This document shows, one piece after another, positions 56,022 through 64,000 of a stretch of DNA of 64,000 nt. Location: contig NZ_JAIZZH010000003.1 in assembly GCF_020421205.1 (NCBI RefSeq), forward strand, positions 558,001 to 622,000, given 5' to 3'. Each line of letters starts with the position of its first letter. Position 1 is the stretch's first letter. The notes under the pieces are model-generated. The model was not told where the DNA came from and did not search any database. It saw only the letters and a list, made by a program, of their open reading frames with translations. The position numbers and the translations under genes are program-made. The DNA comes from Hymenobacter pini (GTDB lineage Bacteria > Bacteroidota > Bacteroidia > Cytophagales > Hymenobacteraceae).

Positions 56022-59000
56022 AGTCAAGCGTGATTTCCAGGGCCAGACCGCGCAACTCGTGGATGAGTACGTTGAATGACTCGGGGATATTCGGCTTGGG
56101 CAGTACGTCGCCTTTTACAATGGCTTCGTACGCTTTGGCACGACCTACCACGTCGTCCGACTTCACGGTGAGGATTTCCTGCAGCACGTTGGAAGCACCG
56201 AAGGCCTCCAACGCCCACACTTCCATCTCGCCGAAGCGCTGACCACCGAACTGCGCCTTACCACCCAGCGGCTGCTGCGTGATGAGCGAGTACGGCCCGA
56301 TTGAACGGGCGTGCATCTTGTCGTCAACCAAGTGACCGAGTTTGAGCATGTAAATCACGCCCACGGTTACCGGCTGGTCGAAGCGCTGACCCGTCAGACC
56401 GTCGTGCAGGTATGCCCGGCCGAAGTGCGGCAGCCCGGCTTCCGCCAGTTCCTTCGATACTTCCTCTTCGGTAGCACCGTCGAAAATGGGGGTAGCGTAG
56501 GTACGGCCCAGCTTCAGGCCAGCCCAGCCCAGTACGGTCTCGTAAATCTGCCCGATGTTCATGCGGCTCGGTACACCCAGCGGGTTGAGCACAATGTCCA
56601 TCGGGGTGCCGTCGGGCAGGAAGGGCATGTCCTCATCACGCACGATGCGGGCTACTACCCCTTTGTTACCGTGACGACCGGCCATCTTGTCACCCACCTT
56701 CAGCTTACGCTTCTTGGCGATGTACACTTTAGCCAGCTGCACGATACCGGCAGGCAGTTCGTCGCCCACCTCCAGCGTAAACCGGTCACGCTTGAAACGA
56801 GCCGTGATAGTGTTGCGCTTCTTGGTGTAGTTTTTCACCAGTTCAGCCAGCATACCATTCACTTTCGCGTCGGCGGTCCAGTTTTCCAGGATGAGGTCTT
56901 TGAACATGTTCACCTCTTCCGGTACGGCGTAGTTGCTCTCGTCCTTGTAGGGGTTCTTCTCGGGGAAGAGGGCATCGGTGATGTTCTTCTTGCCGAATTT
57001 GGCCCCTTTGGTCAGGATTTCGTCGCCAAACTTGTGCTTCACGCCCTGCGAGGTTTTGCCTTCCAGCAAATCCACCAGCTTTTCGATCATCACAGCCTTG
57101 ATGGCGCGCAACTCACGAGCATACGACTCCTTCAGCTCCTCTACTTCCTTCTTCGACTTGGCCCGCAGGTTTTTGTCTTTCTTCGGACGCGAGAACAGCT
57201 TGGTGCCGATAACCACCCCGTTCAGGGACGGCGGCGCCTTGAGGGAGGCATCCTTCACATCGCCGGCTTTGTCACCGAAGATGGCACGGAGCAGCTTCTC
57301 CTCCGGGGTCGGGTCGGTTTCGCCCTTCGGCGTAATCTTACCGATAAGGATGTCGCCTTCGCGCACCTCAGCACCCAAACGGATGATGCCGTTGTCGTCG
57401 AGGTTACGCACGGCTTCTTCGCTCACGTTCGGAATTTCCGAGGTCAGCTCTTCTTCGCCGCGCTTAGTCTCGCGTACTTCCAGCTCAAACTCCTCAATGT
57501 GAATCGAGGTGAAGATGTCGTCCCGAACTACACGCTCCGAAATAACGATGGCGTCTTCGAAGTTGTAGCCCTGCCACGGCATGAAGGCCACTTGCATGTT
57601 GCGGCCCAGCGCCAGTTCCCCTTTGTTCGTGCCGTAGCCTTCGCACAGGGGCTGGCCTTTGCTCACCCGCTCGCCCTTCTTCACGATGGGCGTCAGGTTG
57701 ATGCAGGTATCCTGGTTGGTACGACGGAACTTGATCAGGTCGTACGAAATCTTCTCAGCGTCGAAGCTTACGAGGATATCGTCTTCCGTCAGGTCGTACT
57801 TCACCACAATCTTGTTGGCGTCCACGTAGTCAATCACGCCCTCGCCCTCGGCTACTACCAGGGTGCGGGAGTCAATGGCCACGCGGCCTTCCAGACCGGT
57901 ACCTACGATGGGCGCCTCAGCGCGCAGCAGCGGTACGGCCTGGCGTTGCATGTTCGAACCCATCAGGGCACGGTTGGCGTCATCGTGCTCCAGGAACGGA
58001 ATCAACGAAGCAGCCACCGATACAATCTGGTTCGGGGCAACGTCCATGTAGCTGTATTCGTCGGGACCTACCACGGGGAAGTCACCTTCGAAACGGCCCT
58101 TTACCAGGTCGTTGATGAAGTTACCTTCCTCGTCGATGCGGGCGTTAGCCTGCGCGATGTGGTGGGTATCTTCCTCCTCGGCGGTCAGGTATTTCACGTT
58201 TTCCGTGGTGTCCACCTTGCCATTTTCTACCGTGCGGTAAGGCGTCTCGATGAAGCCCATCGAGTTTACCCGGGCGTGCACGCACAGCGACGAAATCAGA
58301 CCGATGTTCGGTCCTTCCGGCGTTTCGATGGTACAAAGGCGGCCGTAGTGCGTGTAGTGAACGTCACGTACCTCGAAACCAGCCCGCTCACGCGACAGAC
58401 CTCCCGGCCCCAGTGCCGATACACGACGCTTATGCGTCACCTCGGCCAGCGGGTTGGTTTGGTCCATGAACTGCGACAACTGGTTGGTGCCGAAGAACGA
58501 GTTGATTACCGACGACAGCGTACGGGCGTTGATCAGGTCAACCGGCTTGAAGTCCTCGTTGTCGCGCACGTTCATGCGCTCCTTGATGGTACGCGCCATA
58601 CGGGCCAGACCCACGCCAAACTGGGCGTAGAGCTGCTCCCCTACCGTGCGCACACGGCGGTTGCTCAAGTGGTCAATGTCATCGACAATGGCCTTCGAGT
58701 TGATCAGACCGATCAGGTACTTCACGATGAGGACGATATCCTCGTTGGTCAGCACGCGGGCGTCCCAGTTCGTGTCAATACCCAGCTTCTTATTAATACG
58801 GTAGCGGCCTACGTCCCCGAGGTCGTAGCGCTTATCCGAGAAGAACAGCTTCTGGATGATGTCGCGGGCGGTTTCTTCGTCAGGAGCCTCCGTGTTCCGG
58901 AGCTGACGGTAGATTTGCTCCACGGCTTCTTTCTCCGAGTTGGAGTTGTCCTTCTGCAGCGTGTTGTAAATGATTGCGTAGTCGGCAATGTTTACGTTCT

Positions 59001-59922
59001 CGCGGTGCAGAATTACCGACTTAGCCCCGGCGTTCAGGATTACGTCGATATCCTCCTCCTCGATGGTCGAGTCACGCTCCAGCAGAACCTCGTTCCGGTC
59101 GATGGATACCACTTCACCGGTATCCTCGTCCACGAAGTCTTCCGTCCAGGTGCGGAGCACGCGGGCGGCCAGCTTGCGGCCTACGGCCTTCTTCAGGTTT
59201 TTCTTGTCGGCTTTCACCTCTTCCGACAGCCCGAACAGGTCGAGAATGTCTTTGTCGGTGCCGTAGCCGATGGCGCGCAGCAGCGTAGTAACCGGGAATT
59301 TCTTCTTCCGGTCGATGTAGGCGTACATCACGTTGTTCACGTCCGTGGCGAATTCAATCCACGAGCCTTTGAACGGGATGATACGGGCCGAGTACAGCTT
59401 GGTGCCGTTGGTGTGCTTGCTCTGAGCAAAGAACACACCCGGCGAGCGGTGCAACTGCGATACAATTACGCGCTCCGCCCCGTTGATTACGAACGAGCCT
59501 TTCTCGGTCATGTAGGGAATGTTTCCCAAGAACACTTCCTGCTCAATCGTCTCAAAATCTTCGTTGTCCGAGTCATTGCAGACCAAGCGCAATTTGGCTT
59601 TCAACGGAACCGAGTACGTGAGGCCCCGGTCAATGCATTCGTCAACCGAGTACTTGGGCGGGTCAACGTGGTAGTCGAGGAAGGTCAGCACGAAGTTTTC
59701 GCGCGAGTCCGAAATCGGGAAGTTCTCGGCGAATACTTTGAAGAGGCCCTCATCGGTACGGTTCTCGGCAGCCGTTTCCAACTGGAAGAAATCCATGAAC
59801 GAGCGAACCTGCACGTCCAGAAAATCCGGGTACTCAATAACCTTTTTAATCTTGGCGAAGTTGATCCGCTCGTCAGCGGCTGAGAGTTTCTGCAGCCCTG
59901 CCTGTGCTTTCGATGTAGCCAA
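56020..59922 (-). CDS. rpoB: RNA polymerase beta subunit (TTG start)
   Basis: I place the start at the TTG at 59920-59922, which gives [11 protein letters not shown]..., like other Bacteroidota RpoB N-termini. The only upstream in-frame ATG (60027) adds 35 non-family residues, and the next ATG downstream lies in the conserved core. The 1300-residue protein has [19 protein letters not shown], the rifampicin pocket ([23 protein letters not shown] and SALGPGG, with sensitive-type Asp, His and Ser), [37 protein letters not shown] and [12 protein letters not shown] near the C-terminus. It has its own upstream terminator (after rplL) and a long hairpin at its end. Confidence 0.97.
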   Translation of the reverse strand: MATSKAQAGLQKLSAADERINFAKIKKVIEYPDFLDVQVRSFMDFFQLETAAENRTDEGLFKVFAENFPISDSRENFVLTFLDYHVDPPKYSVDECIDRGLTYSVPLKAKLRLVCNDSDNEDFETIEQEVFLGNIPYMTEKGSFVINGAERVIVSQLHRSPGVFFAQSKHTNGTKLYSARIIPFKGSWIEFATDVNNVMYAYIDRKKKFPVTTLLRAIGYGTDKDILDLFGLSEEVKADKKNLKKAVGRKLAARVLRTWTEDFVDEDTGEVVSIDRNEVLLERDSTIEEEDIDVILNAGAKSVILHRENVNIADYAIIYNTLQKDNSNSEKEAVEQIYRQLRNTEAPDEETARDIIQKLFFSDKRYDLGDVGRYRINKKLGIDTNWDARVLTNEDIVLIVKYLIGLINSKAIVDDIDHLSNRRVRTVGEQLYAQFGVGLARMARTIKERMNVRDNEDFKPVDLINARTLSSVINSFFGTNQLSQFMDQTNPLAEVTHKRRVSALGPGGLSRERAGFEVRDVHYTHYGRLCTIETPEGPNIGLISSLCVHARVNSMGFIETPYRTVENGKVDTTENVKYLTAEEEDTHHIAQANARIDEEGNFINDLVKGRFEGDFPVVGPDEYSYMDVAPNQIVSVAASLIPFLEHDDANRALMGSNMQRQAVPLLRAEAPIVGTGLEGRVAIDSRTLVVAEGEGVIDYVDANKIVVKYDLTEDDILVSFDAEKISYDLIKFRRTNQDTCINLTPIVKKGERVSKGQPLCEGYGTNKGELALGRNMQVAFMPWQGYNFEDAIVISERVVRDDIFTSIHIEEFELEVRETKRGEEELTSEIPNVSEEAVRNLDDNGIIRLGAEVREGDILIGKITPKGETDPTPEEKLLRAIFGDKAGDVKDASLKAPPSLNGVVIGTKLFSRPKKDKNLRAKSKKEVEELKESYARELRAIKAVMIEKLVDLLEGKTSQGVKHKFGDEILTKGAKFGKKNITDALFPEKNPYKDESNYAVPEEVNMFKDLILENWTADAKVNGMLAELVKNYTKKRNTITARFKRDRFTLEVGDELPAGIVQLAKVYIAKKRKLKVGDKMAGRHGNKGVVARIVRDEDMPFLPDGTPMDIVLNPLGVPSRMNIGQIYETVLGWAGLKLGRTYATPIFDGATEEEVSKELAEAGLPHFGRAYLHDGLTGQRFDQPVTVGVIYMLKLGHLVDDKMHARSIGPYSLITQQPLGGKAQFGGQRFGEMEVWALEAFGASNVLQEILTVKSDDVVGRAKAYEAIVKGDVLPKPNIPESFNVLIHELRGLALEITLD

Positions 59923-60120
59923 TGTATGTGGGGTTAGGAAATGGATACAGAGTGAATCCAACTCAAACTCCCGGCAAAGCCAGAAATCTGAGAAAATTTC
60001 GGAAGCGCCGGGCGCACGAAAGCGCAAAGCCTCAACCTTGCGCTTCCGGCAGCCGTAGGCACAAAAAGCCGCAAAGCGGCGCGCAAACGGACTTCCGATT
60101 AGTTTGTTGCCTACAAACAG

Positions 60121-60148
60121 GAAAAGACCTGGCTTAGTTGCCAGGCCT
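60121..60148 (-). terminator. Attenuator-like terminator between rplL and rpoB
   Basis: AGGCCTGGC pairs with GCCAGGTCT (one wobble) around a 6-base loop, followed on the minus strand by TTTTCC. As in other bacteria a leaky terminator here would lower rpoBC relative to rplJL. Confidence 0.75.
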
Positions 60149-60185
60149 CTCCTTATTTGCTGGTTTTACGAGCAGGCAGCAGAGA

Positions 60186-60563
60186 TTACTTGATTTCTAC
60201 TTCAGCGCCAGCTTCTTCCAGTTGCTTCTTCAGGCCTTCAGCCTCGTCTTTAGCAACACCTTCTTTCAGGGGCTTGGGAGCACCGTCAACCAGTTCTTTG
60301 GCTTCTTTCAGGCCCAGACCGGTCAGGTCTTTCACCAGTTTCACCACAGCCAGTTTGCCAGCACCAGCCGACTTCAGGATTACGTCGAACGAGGTTTTTT
60401 CCTCAGGAGCGTCAGCAGCAGCACCGGGACCACCAGCAACCATTACGGGAGCAGCAGCAGCAGGCTCAATGCCATACTCGTCTTTCAGGATGGTAGCCAG
60501 TTCGTTTACTTCTTTTACCGTCAGGCTAACGAGCTGCTCGGCGAATGCTTTCAAATCTGCCAT
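60186..60563 (-). CDS. rplL: 50S ribosomal protein L7/L12
   Basis: This 125-residue stalk protein has an N-terminal dimerisation helix ([19 protein letters not shown]), an Ala/Gly/Pro hinge ([22 protein letters not shown]) and the factor-recruiting C-terminal domain ([63 protein letters not shown] as short blocks). It follows rplJ by 64 bases and is closed by the attenuator-like terminator. Confidence 0.98.
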   Translation of the reverse strand: MADLKAFAEQLVSLTVKEVNELATILKDEYGIEPAAAAPVMVAGGPGAAADAPEEKTSFDVILKSAGAGKLAVVKLVKDLTGLGLKEAKELVDGAPKPLKEGVAKDEAEGLKKQLEEAGAEVEIK

Positions 60564-60627
60564 TTCTGTAGATTGTTAAAAAGGGGGGTTGTTGAAGGAA
60601 ATTGAAAGTGAAAAAGATGAGCAGCGG

Positions 60628-61182
60628 TTAGCCTGCAACCTCTTCTTTTTCGGAAAGCGTTTTGAGGATACCGGCCAGTTTGTTGCCGCCGCTCGACAGA
60701 GCAGAGATAACGTTCTTGGCGGGCGACTGCAGCAGACCGATGATGTCACCGATGAGCTCATTTTTGCCTTTCAGCGTGCTCAGTGTCTCGAGCTGGTTAG
60801 CACCCAGGTAGATGCTGGCATCTACGTAAGCGCCTTTCAGCGAGGGCTTGGGCTCAACGCCTTTGCCGTATGCCTGAGCTTTGTAGAACTCCTGCAGCAG
60901 TTTGGCAGGAGCATTGCCCGACTCTTTCGAGAACAGGATACCCGACTGGCCTTTCAGTGCAGCGTCCATTTCCGTAGTGTCGGCACCGAGGGTGTCGAGA
61001 GCCTTGCGGATGAACGTGTTCTTGTACACTTTGAACTCCATGCCGCGGTTGAAGCACAGGCGACGGAATTCGTTGATTTTCGCCACCGACATTCCCGAGG
61101 CATCGGCAATGTAGAACGCGTTGTGCGATTGAAACTTCTCGCTCAACTCGTCGACGAGGGCTTGTTTGTCTTCCCGGATCAT
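60628..61182 (-). CDS. rplJ: 50S ribosomal protein L10
   Basis: This 184-residue stalk-base protein anchors L7/L12 dimers. The conserved N-terminal domain reads REDKQALVDELSEKFQ, FNRGMEFKVYKNTFIRKAL, and a C-terminal helix (VISALSSGGNKLAGILKTLSEKEE) binds L7/L12. Length is standard. Only 20 bases separate it from rplA, so there is no room for a separate leader here. Confidence 0.97.
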   Translation of the reverse strand: MIREDKQALVDELSEKFQSHNAFYIADASGMSVAKINEFRRLCFNRGMEFKVYKNTFIRKALDTLGADTTEMDAALKGQSGILFSKESGNAPAKLLQEFYKAQAYGKGVEPKPSLKGAYVDASIYLGANQLETLSTLKGKNELIGDIIGLLQSPAKNVISALSSGGNKLAGILKTLSEKEEVAG

Positions 61183-61202
61183 ATCGTCGTGTTGATTAAA
61201 AC

Positions 61203-61898
61203 TTAGGCGGAAGTTACTTGCGTGTCAACCGGAACGGCGGGCGACATCGTGCTCGACAGCGTGATGCTCTTGATGTAGGTGCCTTTAGCCGACGAAGGCT
61301 TCAGACGCTGGAGCGTCTGGATTACTTCGATGGCGTTTTCAGCGAGCTTCTGCTCGTCGAACGACACTTTACCAACCGAGCAGTGGATGATACCGGTTTT
61401 GTCAACTTTGAAGTCGATTTTACCAGCCTTCACCTCTTGCACGGCCTTGGCTACGTCCGTAGTTACGGTACCCGACTTGGGGTTCGGCATCAGGCCACGA
61501 GGACCCAGTACGCGACCCAGACGGCCTACCTTCGCCATTACCGACGGCATCGTGATGATTACGTCGATATCGGTCCAGCCTTTCTCGATTTTTGAGATGT
61601 AATCGTCCAGACCAACGTAGTCAGCACCAGCTGCAGTAGCTTCAGCTTCTTTGTCGGCCGTTACGAGGGCCAGAACGCGAACTGTTTTGCCGGTACCGTG
61701 GGGCAGCGTGGCTACGCCACGTACCATCTGGTCAGCTTTGCGGGGGTCAACACCCAGACGAACGTCGATGTCAACAGAAGCGTCAAACTTGGTATAGGTG
61801 ATGTCCTTTACCACTTTGGCAGCTTCCACCAAGTTCCGAACTTCGGTCAGGTCGTGCTTGGCAAGGGCTTCCTTGCGCTTTTTGCTAATCTTTGCCAT
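61203..61898 (-). CDS. rplA: 50S ribosomal protein L1
   Basis: This 231-residue mobile-stalk protein shows [68 protein letters not shown] and the C-terminal [21 protein letters not shown] as short blocks. L1 represses its own mRNA in other bacteria; no copy of that site was identified here. It follows rplK by 19 bases. Confidence 0.98.
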   Translation of the reverse strand: MAKISKKRKEALAKHDLTEVRNLVEAAKVVKDITYTKFDASVDIDVRLGVDPRKADQMVRGVATLPHGTGKTVRVLALVTADKEAEATAAGADYVGLDDYISKIEKGWTDIDVIITMPSVMAKVGRLGRVLGPRGLMPNPKSGTVTTDVAKAVQEVKAGKIDFKVDKTGIIHCSVGKVSFDEQKLAENAIEVIQTLQRLKPSSAKGTYIKSITLSSTMSPAVPVDTQVTSA

Positions 61899-61917
61899 GT
61901 GTCTTCTCCGTTGTTAA

Positions 61918-62361
61918 TTATTCAGCAAAGGGAGAAGTGCCCGACACGGTGATACCCATGCTACGAGCCGTACCAGCCACCTGCTTCATGGCCGACTCCA
62001 CCTTAAAGGCGTTTAGGTCGGGCATTTTGGTCTCGGCGATGGTGCGCACTTGGTCCCATGATACCGACCCTACCTTGTTACGGTTCGGCTCTTTCGAGCC
62101 GCTCTGGAGCTTGGCTGCTTCCATGAGCAGAACCGGCACCGGAGGAGTCTTCACCACGAAGTCGAACGACTTGTCGGTGTACATGGTGATGAGTACAGGA
62201 CAAACTTGGCCGGCCTTATCCTGGGTCCGCGCATTAAACTGCTTGCAGAACTCCATGATGTTAAGGCCTTTGCTACCAAGTGCAGGTCCAACCGGCGGCG
62301 CAGGGTTTGCGGCGCCTCCCTTTATCTGAAGCTTCAGATAACCTCTAATTTCCTTGGCCAT
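61918..62361 (-). CDS. rplK: 50S ribosomal protein L11
   Basis: The ATG ending at 62361 ([16 protein letters not shown]) is the family start and gives 147 residues; the upstream frame extension is not conserved. It shows [26 protein letters not shown] and the C-terminal rRNA-binding domain with [20 protein letters not shown] and [10 protein letters not shown] as short blocks. L11 forms the GTPase-associated centre and is needed for stringent-response sensing. It follows nusG by 118 bases. Confidence 0.98.
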   Translation of the reverse strand: MAKEIRGYLKLQIKGGAANPAPPVGPALGSKGLNIMEFCKQFNARTQDKAGQVCPVLITMYTDKSFDFVVKTPPVPVLLMEAAKLQSGSKEPNRNKVGSVSWDQVRTIAETKMPDLNAFKVESAMKQVAGTARSMGITVSGTSPFAE

Positions 62362-62479
62362 TTGGTTTGAAAGGCTTCGGGCTTGTGCGGTAACTCGCAC
62401 CTACCCTCAGATGAAAATTGCTCCAAAAGTGGAAGCACCACCGGTCCGGAGCGGATAACCGGTGACGTTGTTGTATCAG

Positions 62480-63046
62480 CTATGCTTCCTTTTCAACCTG
62501 CGTGTAGCTGAGCTCCATAGGAGTGCTACGGCCGAAAATTTTCACGATAACATTCAGTTTCTTCCGTTCCTCGAATACCTCGGACACGGTGCCCGACATA
62601 CCCGCGAAGCCACCATCCACAATCTTCACCAGTTCACCCACCACGAAGGGGGTTTCCAGCGTAGCGGCCTGCTCCTCCACTTCATCCACAATCCCAAGGA
62701 TGCGGTTTACTTCGGAAATGTGCAGGGGAACAGGTTTCGTATTCTGGTTGGCTGCTTTGCCTTCCTTGTCACTCAGGAAACCAATTACGCCAGGCGTGCT
62801 GGTGATAATGTGGTCTACCTCACCGTGGGTCAGGTCAGCGTGAATGATGATATAGCCAGGATACAGGTTCCGTTCACGCACGCGCTTTTTGCCGTTGCGC
62901 ATCTCGAACACCTTTTCCACCGGAATCAGTACTTGGGGCACCAAGTCAGAAAGGCCATGACGGCCAATCTCAGTTTCCAGATAGGTTTTGGCTTTTTTCT
63001 CTTGTCCGCTAACCGAGCGAACTACGTACCATTTCAACTCACCCAT
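62480..63046 (-). CDS. nusG: Transcription termination/antitermination factor NusG
   Basis: This 188-residue protein has the NGN domain (KWYVVRSVSGQEKKAKTYLE, YPGYIIIHADLTHGEVDHIITSTPGVIGFL) and the C-terminal KOW domain (GELVKIVDGGFAGMSGTVSEVFEERKKLNVIVKIFGR), given here as short blocks. It binds RNA polymerase and S10/Rho. Length and order (secE-nusG-rplK) are standard. Confidence 0.97.
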   Translation of the reverse strand: MGELKWYVVRSVSGQEKKAKTYLETEIGRHGLSDLVPQVLIPVEKVFEMRNGKKRVRERNLYPGYIIIHADLTHGEVDHIITSTPGVIGFLSDKEGKAANQNTKPVPLHISEVNRILGIVDEVEEQAATLETPFVVGELVKIVDGGFAGMSGTVSEVFEERKKLNVIVKIFGRSTPMELSYTQVEKEA

Positions 63047-63067
63047 TGTCGTCGTGTATTCTACCGA

Positions 63068-63262
63068 TTAACGGACTGAGTTATAAAACGCTTCCAAGCC
63101 TTCTTTGAAAGCCACGTCCAGCACCCCTACCACGGCCGCAAACAACAACGACCCGATCAGCACCAGGCCGGCGCTTTTCTGCAGTTCTTCCAAAGACGGC
63201 CACGTCACTTTGTAACGCATCTCCTCAGAAGTCTCCCGGAAGTAGTTGGTTAGCTTGCTCAT
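63068..63262 (-). CDS. secE: Protein translocase subunit SecE
   Basis: The ATG ending at 63262 gives MSKLTNYFRETSEEMRYKVTWPSLEELQKSAG, the standard minimal 64-residue SecE; the longer frame reads through the tRNA region and is spurious. One transmembrane helix (LVLIGSLLFAAVVGVLDVAF) follows the conserved amphipathic segment. SecE clamps SecY. It follows tRNA-Trp by 63 bases and precedes nusG by 21. Confidence 0.95.
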   Translation of the reverse strand: MSKLTNYFRETSEEMRYKVTWPSLEELQKSAGLVLIGSLLFAAVVGVLDVAFKEGLEAFYNSVR

Positions 63263-63325
63263 GATGGAAAGCACCGATTTGGGGTGTAAAACTACGGCTG
63301 CCGAAGCAGCCGTAGTTCTTTGTGG

Positions 63326-63399
63326 TGGCACGGGCGGAGAGATTCGAACTCCCATCAAAGGTTTTGGAGACCTCTATTCTACCCTTGAACTACGCCCGT
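63326..63399 (-). tRNA. trnW: tRNA-Trp (CCA)
   Basis: On the minus strand the 74-base cloverleaf has acceptor ACGGGCG/CGCCCGT, D-arm starting GTTC, an anticodon loop CTCCAAA with anticodon CCA, the T-arm with GTTCGAATC, a G discriminator and an encoded CCA. The order tuf - tRNA-Trp - secE - nusG is common in bacteria. A strong promoter precedes it. Confidence 0.95.
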
Positions 63400-63438
63400 G
63401 TGTACGTCCCTACCAGTCAAGGTACTGGATTGGGACTG

Positions 63439-63469
63439 CAAATGTATGGAACTCTTTAAACAAAACAAA
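63439..63469 (-). promoter_or_regulatory. Promoter of tRNA-Trp-secE-nusG-rplK... unit
   Basis: TTTG at 63466-63469 (minus strand), a 19-base spacer and TACATTTG at 63439-63446 match the Bacteroidota -33 TTTG and -7 TAnnTTTG exactly. Transcription would begin a few bases downstream, about 35 bases before the tRNA. Confidence 0.75.
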
Positions 63470-63499
63470 TCCGCCCCCGAAAATTTCGAGGGCGGATTT
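63467..63499 (-). terminator. Terminator of tuf
   Basis: AAATCCGCCC and GGGCGGATTT arms with a 13-base loop just downstream of the tuf stop, followed by TGTTTTG on the minus strand. It abuts the promoter of the next unit; their edges share a few bases. Confidence 0.85.
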
Positions 63500-63526
63500 G
63501 ATGTTTTACCAATTTTCTTGCGAAAA

Positions 63527-64000
63527 CTAGTCGAGGATTTCGGTTACCTGACCGGCACCTACGGTACGGCCACCCTCACGGATAGCGAAACGCAGGCCTT
63601 TCTCCATAGCTACCGAGTTGATCAGCTCAACCGAGATAGTTACGTTGTCGCCGGGCATTACCATTTCTACGCCTTCGCCCAGCGAGATGATGCCGGTAAC
63701 GTCGGTGGTGCGGAAATAGAATTGGGGACGGTAGTTGTTGAAGAACGGGGTGTGACGACCACCTTCTTCTTTCGACAGCACGTACACCTCAGCTTTGAAC
63801 TTCTGGTGAGGCTTAACCGAACCGGGTTTGCAGATAACCATACCACGACGGATGGCTTCTTTTTCAATACCACGGAGCAGCAGACCTACGTTGTCACCAG
63901 CTTCACCACGGTCGAGGATTTTGCGGAACATCTCAACGCCCGTTACGGTCGACTTGAGGTTTTCAGCACCCATACCGAGGATTTCAACCGGCTCACCCGA
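63527..64000 (-). CDS. tuf: Elongation factor Tu, C-terminal part (partial)
   Basis: The window ends inside this gene; 157 residues plus the stop are visible. They cover domains 2 and 3 of EF-Tu: [96 protein letters not shown] and the final [18 protein letters not shown], given as short blocks. It delivers aminoacyl-tRNA to the ribosome. The G domain lies outside the window. Confidence 0.97.
   Translation of the reverse strand, partial: SGEPVEILGMGAENLKSTVTGVEMFRKILDRGEAGDNVGLLLRGIEKEAIRRGMVICKPGSVKPHQKFKAEVYVLSKEEGGRHTPFFNNYRPQFYFRTTDVTGIISLGEGVEMVMPGDNVTISVELINSVAMEKGLRFAIREGGRTVGAGQVTEILD

Noticed and set aside
56311..59883. 1190-codon frame on the plus strand opposite rpoB
   Set aside because: Antisense shadow of rpoB for the same reason; no start context or family features.

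Overview
The window looks like a chromosome segment of a Bacteroidota bacterium, most likely a Hymenobacter or close Cytophagales relative. The evidence is GC-rich DNA, type IX secretion (T9SS) C-terminal sorting domains on several secreted proteins, a SusC/SusD pair, -7 promoter elements of the Bacteroidota form TAnnTTTG, almost no Shine-Dalgarno sequences, and a palindromic intergenic repeat of a kind I associate from memory with Hymenobacter. The genus call is inference.

Positions 1-29.8 kb are mixed accessory and housekeeping genes. In order they are: the tail of a probable RNA methyltransferase, a Ppx/GppA phosphatase, an Ldh_2-type dehydrogenase, a secreted GH13 alpha-amylase flanked by two L,D-transpeptidase-like genes, and a small protein with two EF-Ts-like N-terminal (UBA/TS-N) modules. 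A same-strand block at 8.1-15.5 kb follows (DUF4331 protein with sorting domain, TPR protein, HupE/UreJ membrane protein, Cys-containing small exported protein, TonB-dependent receptor). Then come an HscA-like Hsp70, AnmK, a SusC/SusD pair, a small secreted protein, a CARDB adhesin-like protein, a DivIC/FtsB-like protein, enolase, a small unknown protein and a LytS/LytTR two-component pair.

Positions 29.8-64 kb hold the transcription/translation supercluster, all on the minus strand. Read in transcription order it is tuf (partial), tRNA-Trp, secE, nusG, rplK, rplA, rplJ, rplL, rpoB, rpoC, a small membrane protein, a DUF3467 protein, rpsL, rpsG, fusA, rpsJ, [O-antigen ligase-like gene], rplC-D-W-B, rpsS, rplV, rpsC, rplP, rpmC, rpsQ, rplN-X-E, rpsN, rpsH, rplF-R, rpsE, rpmD, rplO, secY, map, infA, rpmJ, rpsM, rpsK, rpsD, rpoA, rplQ. 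The classical operons are cut into units by hairpins and by perfect TAnnTTTG elements before tRNA-Trp/secE, rpsL, rplC, rpsH and rplQ.

The points most worth a second look are: the five-gene envelope block, which may be a metal-uptake system; the perfect 25-bp hairpin separating rpoB from rpoC; the O-antigen ligase-like gene lodged between rpsJ and rplC; the tandem UBA/TS-N protein; and the Arg/Gly-rich tails on S3 and S5. I saw no prophage, transposase, CRISPR array or rRNA gene.
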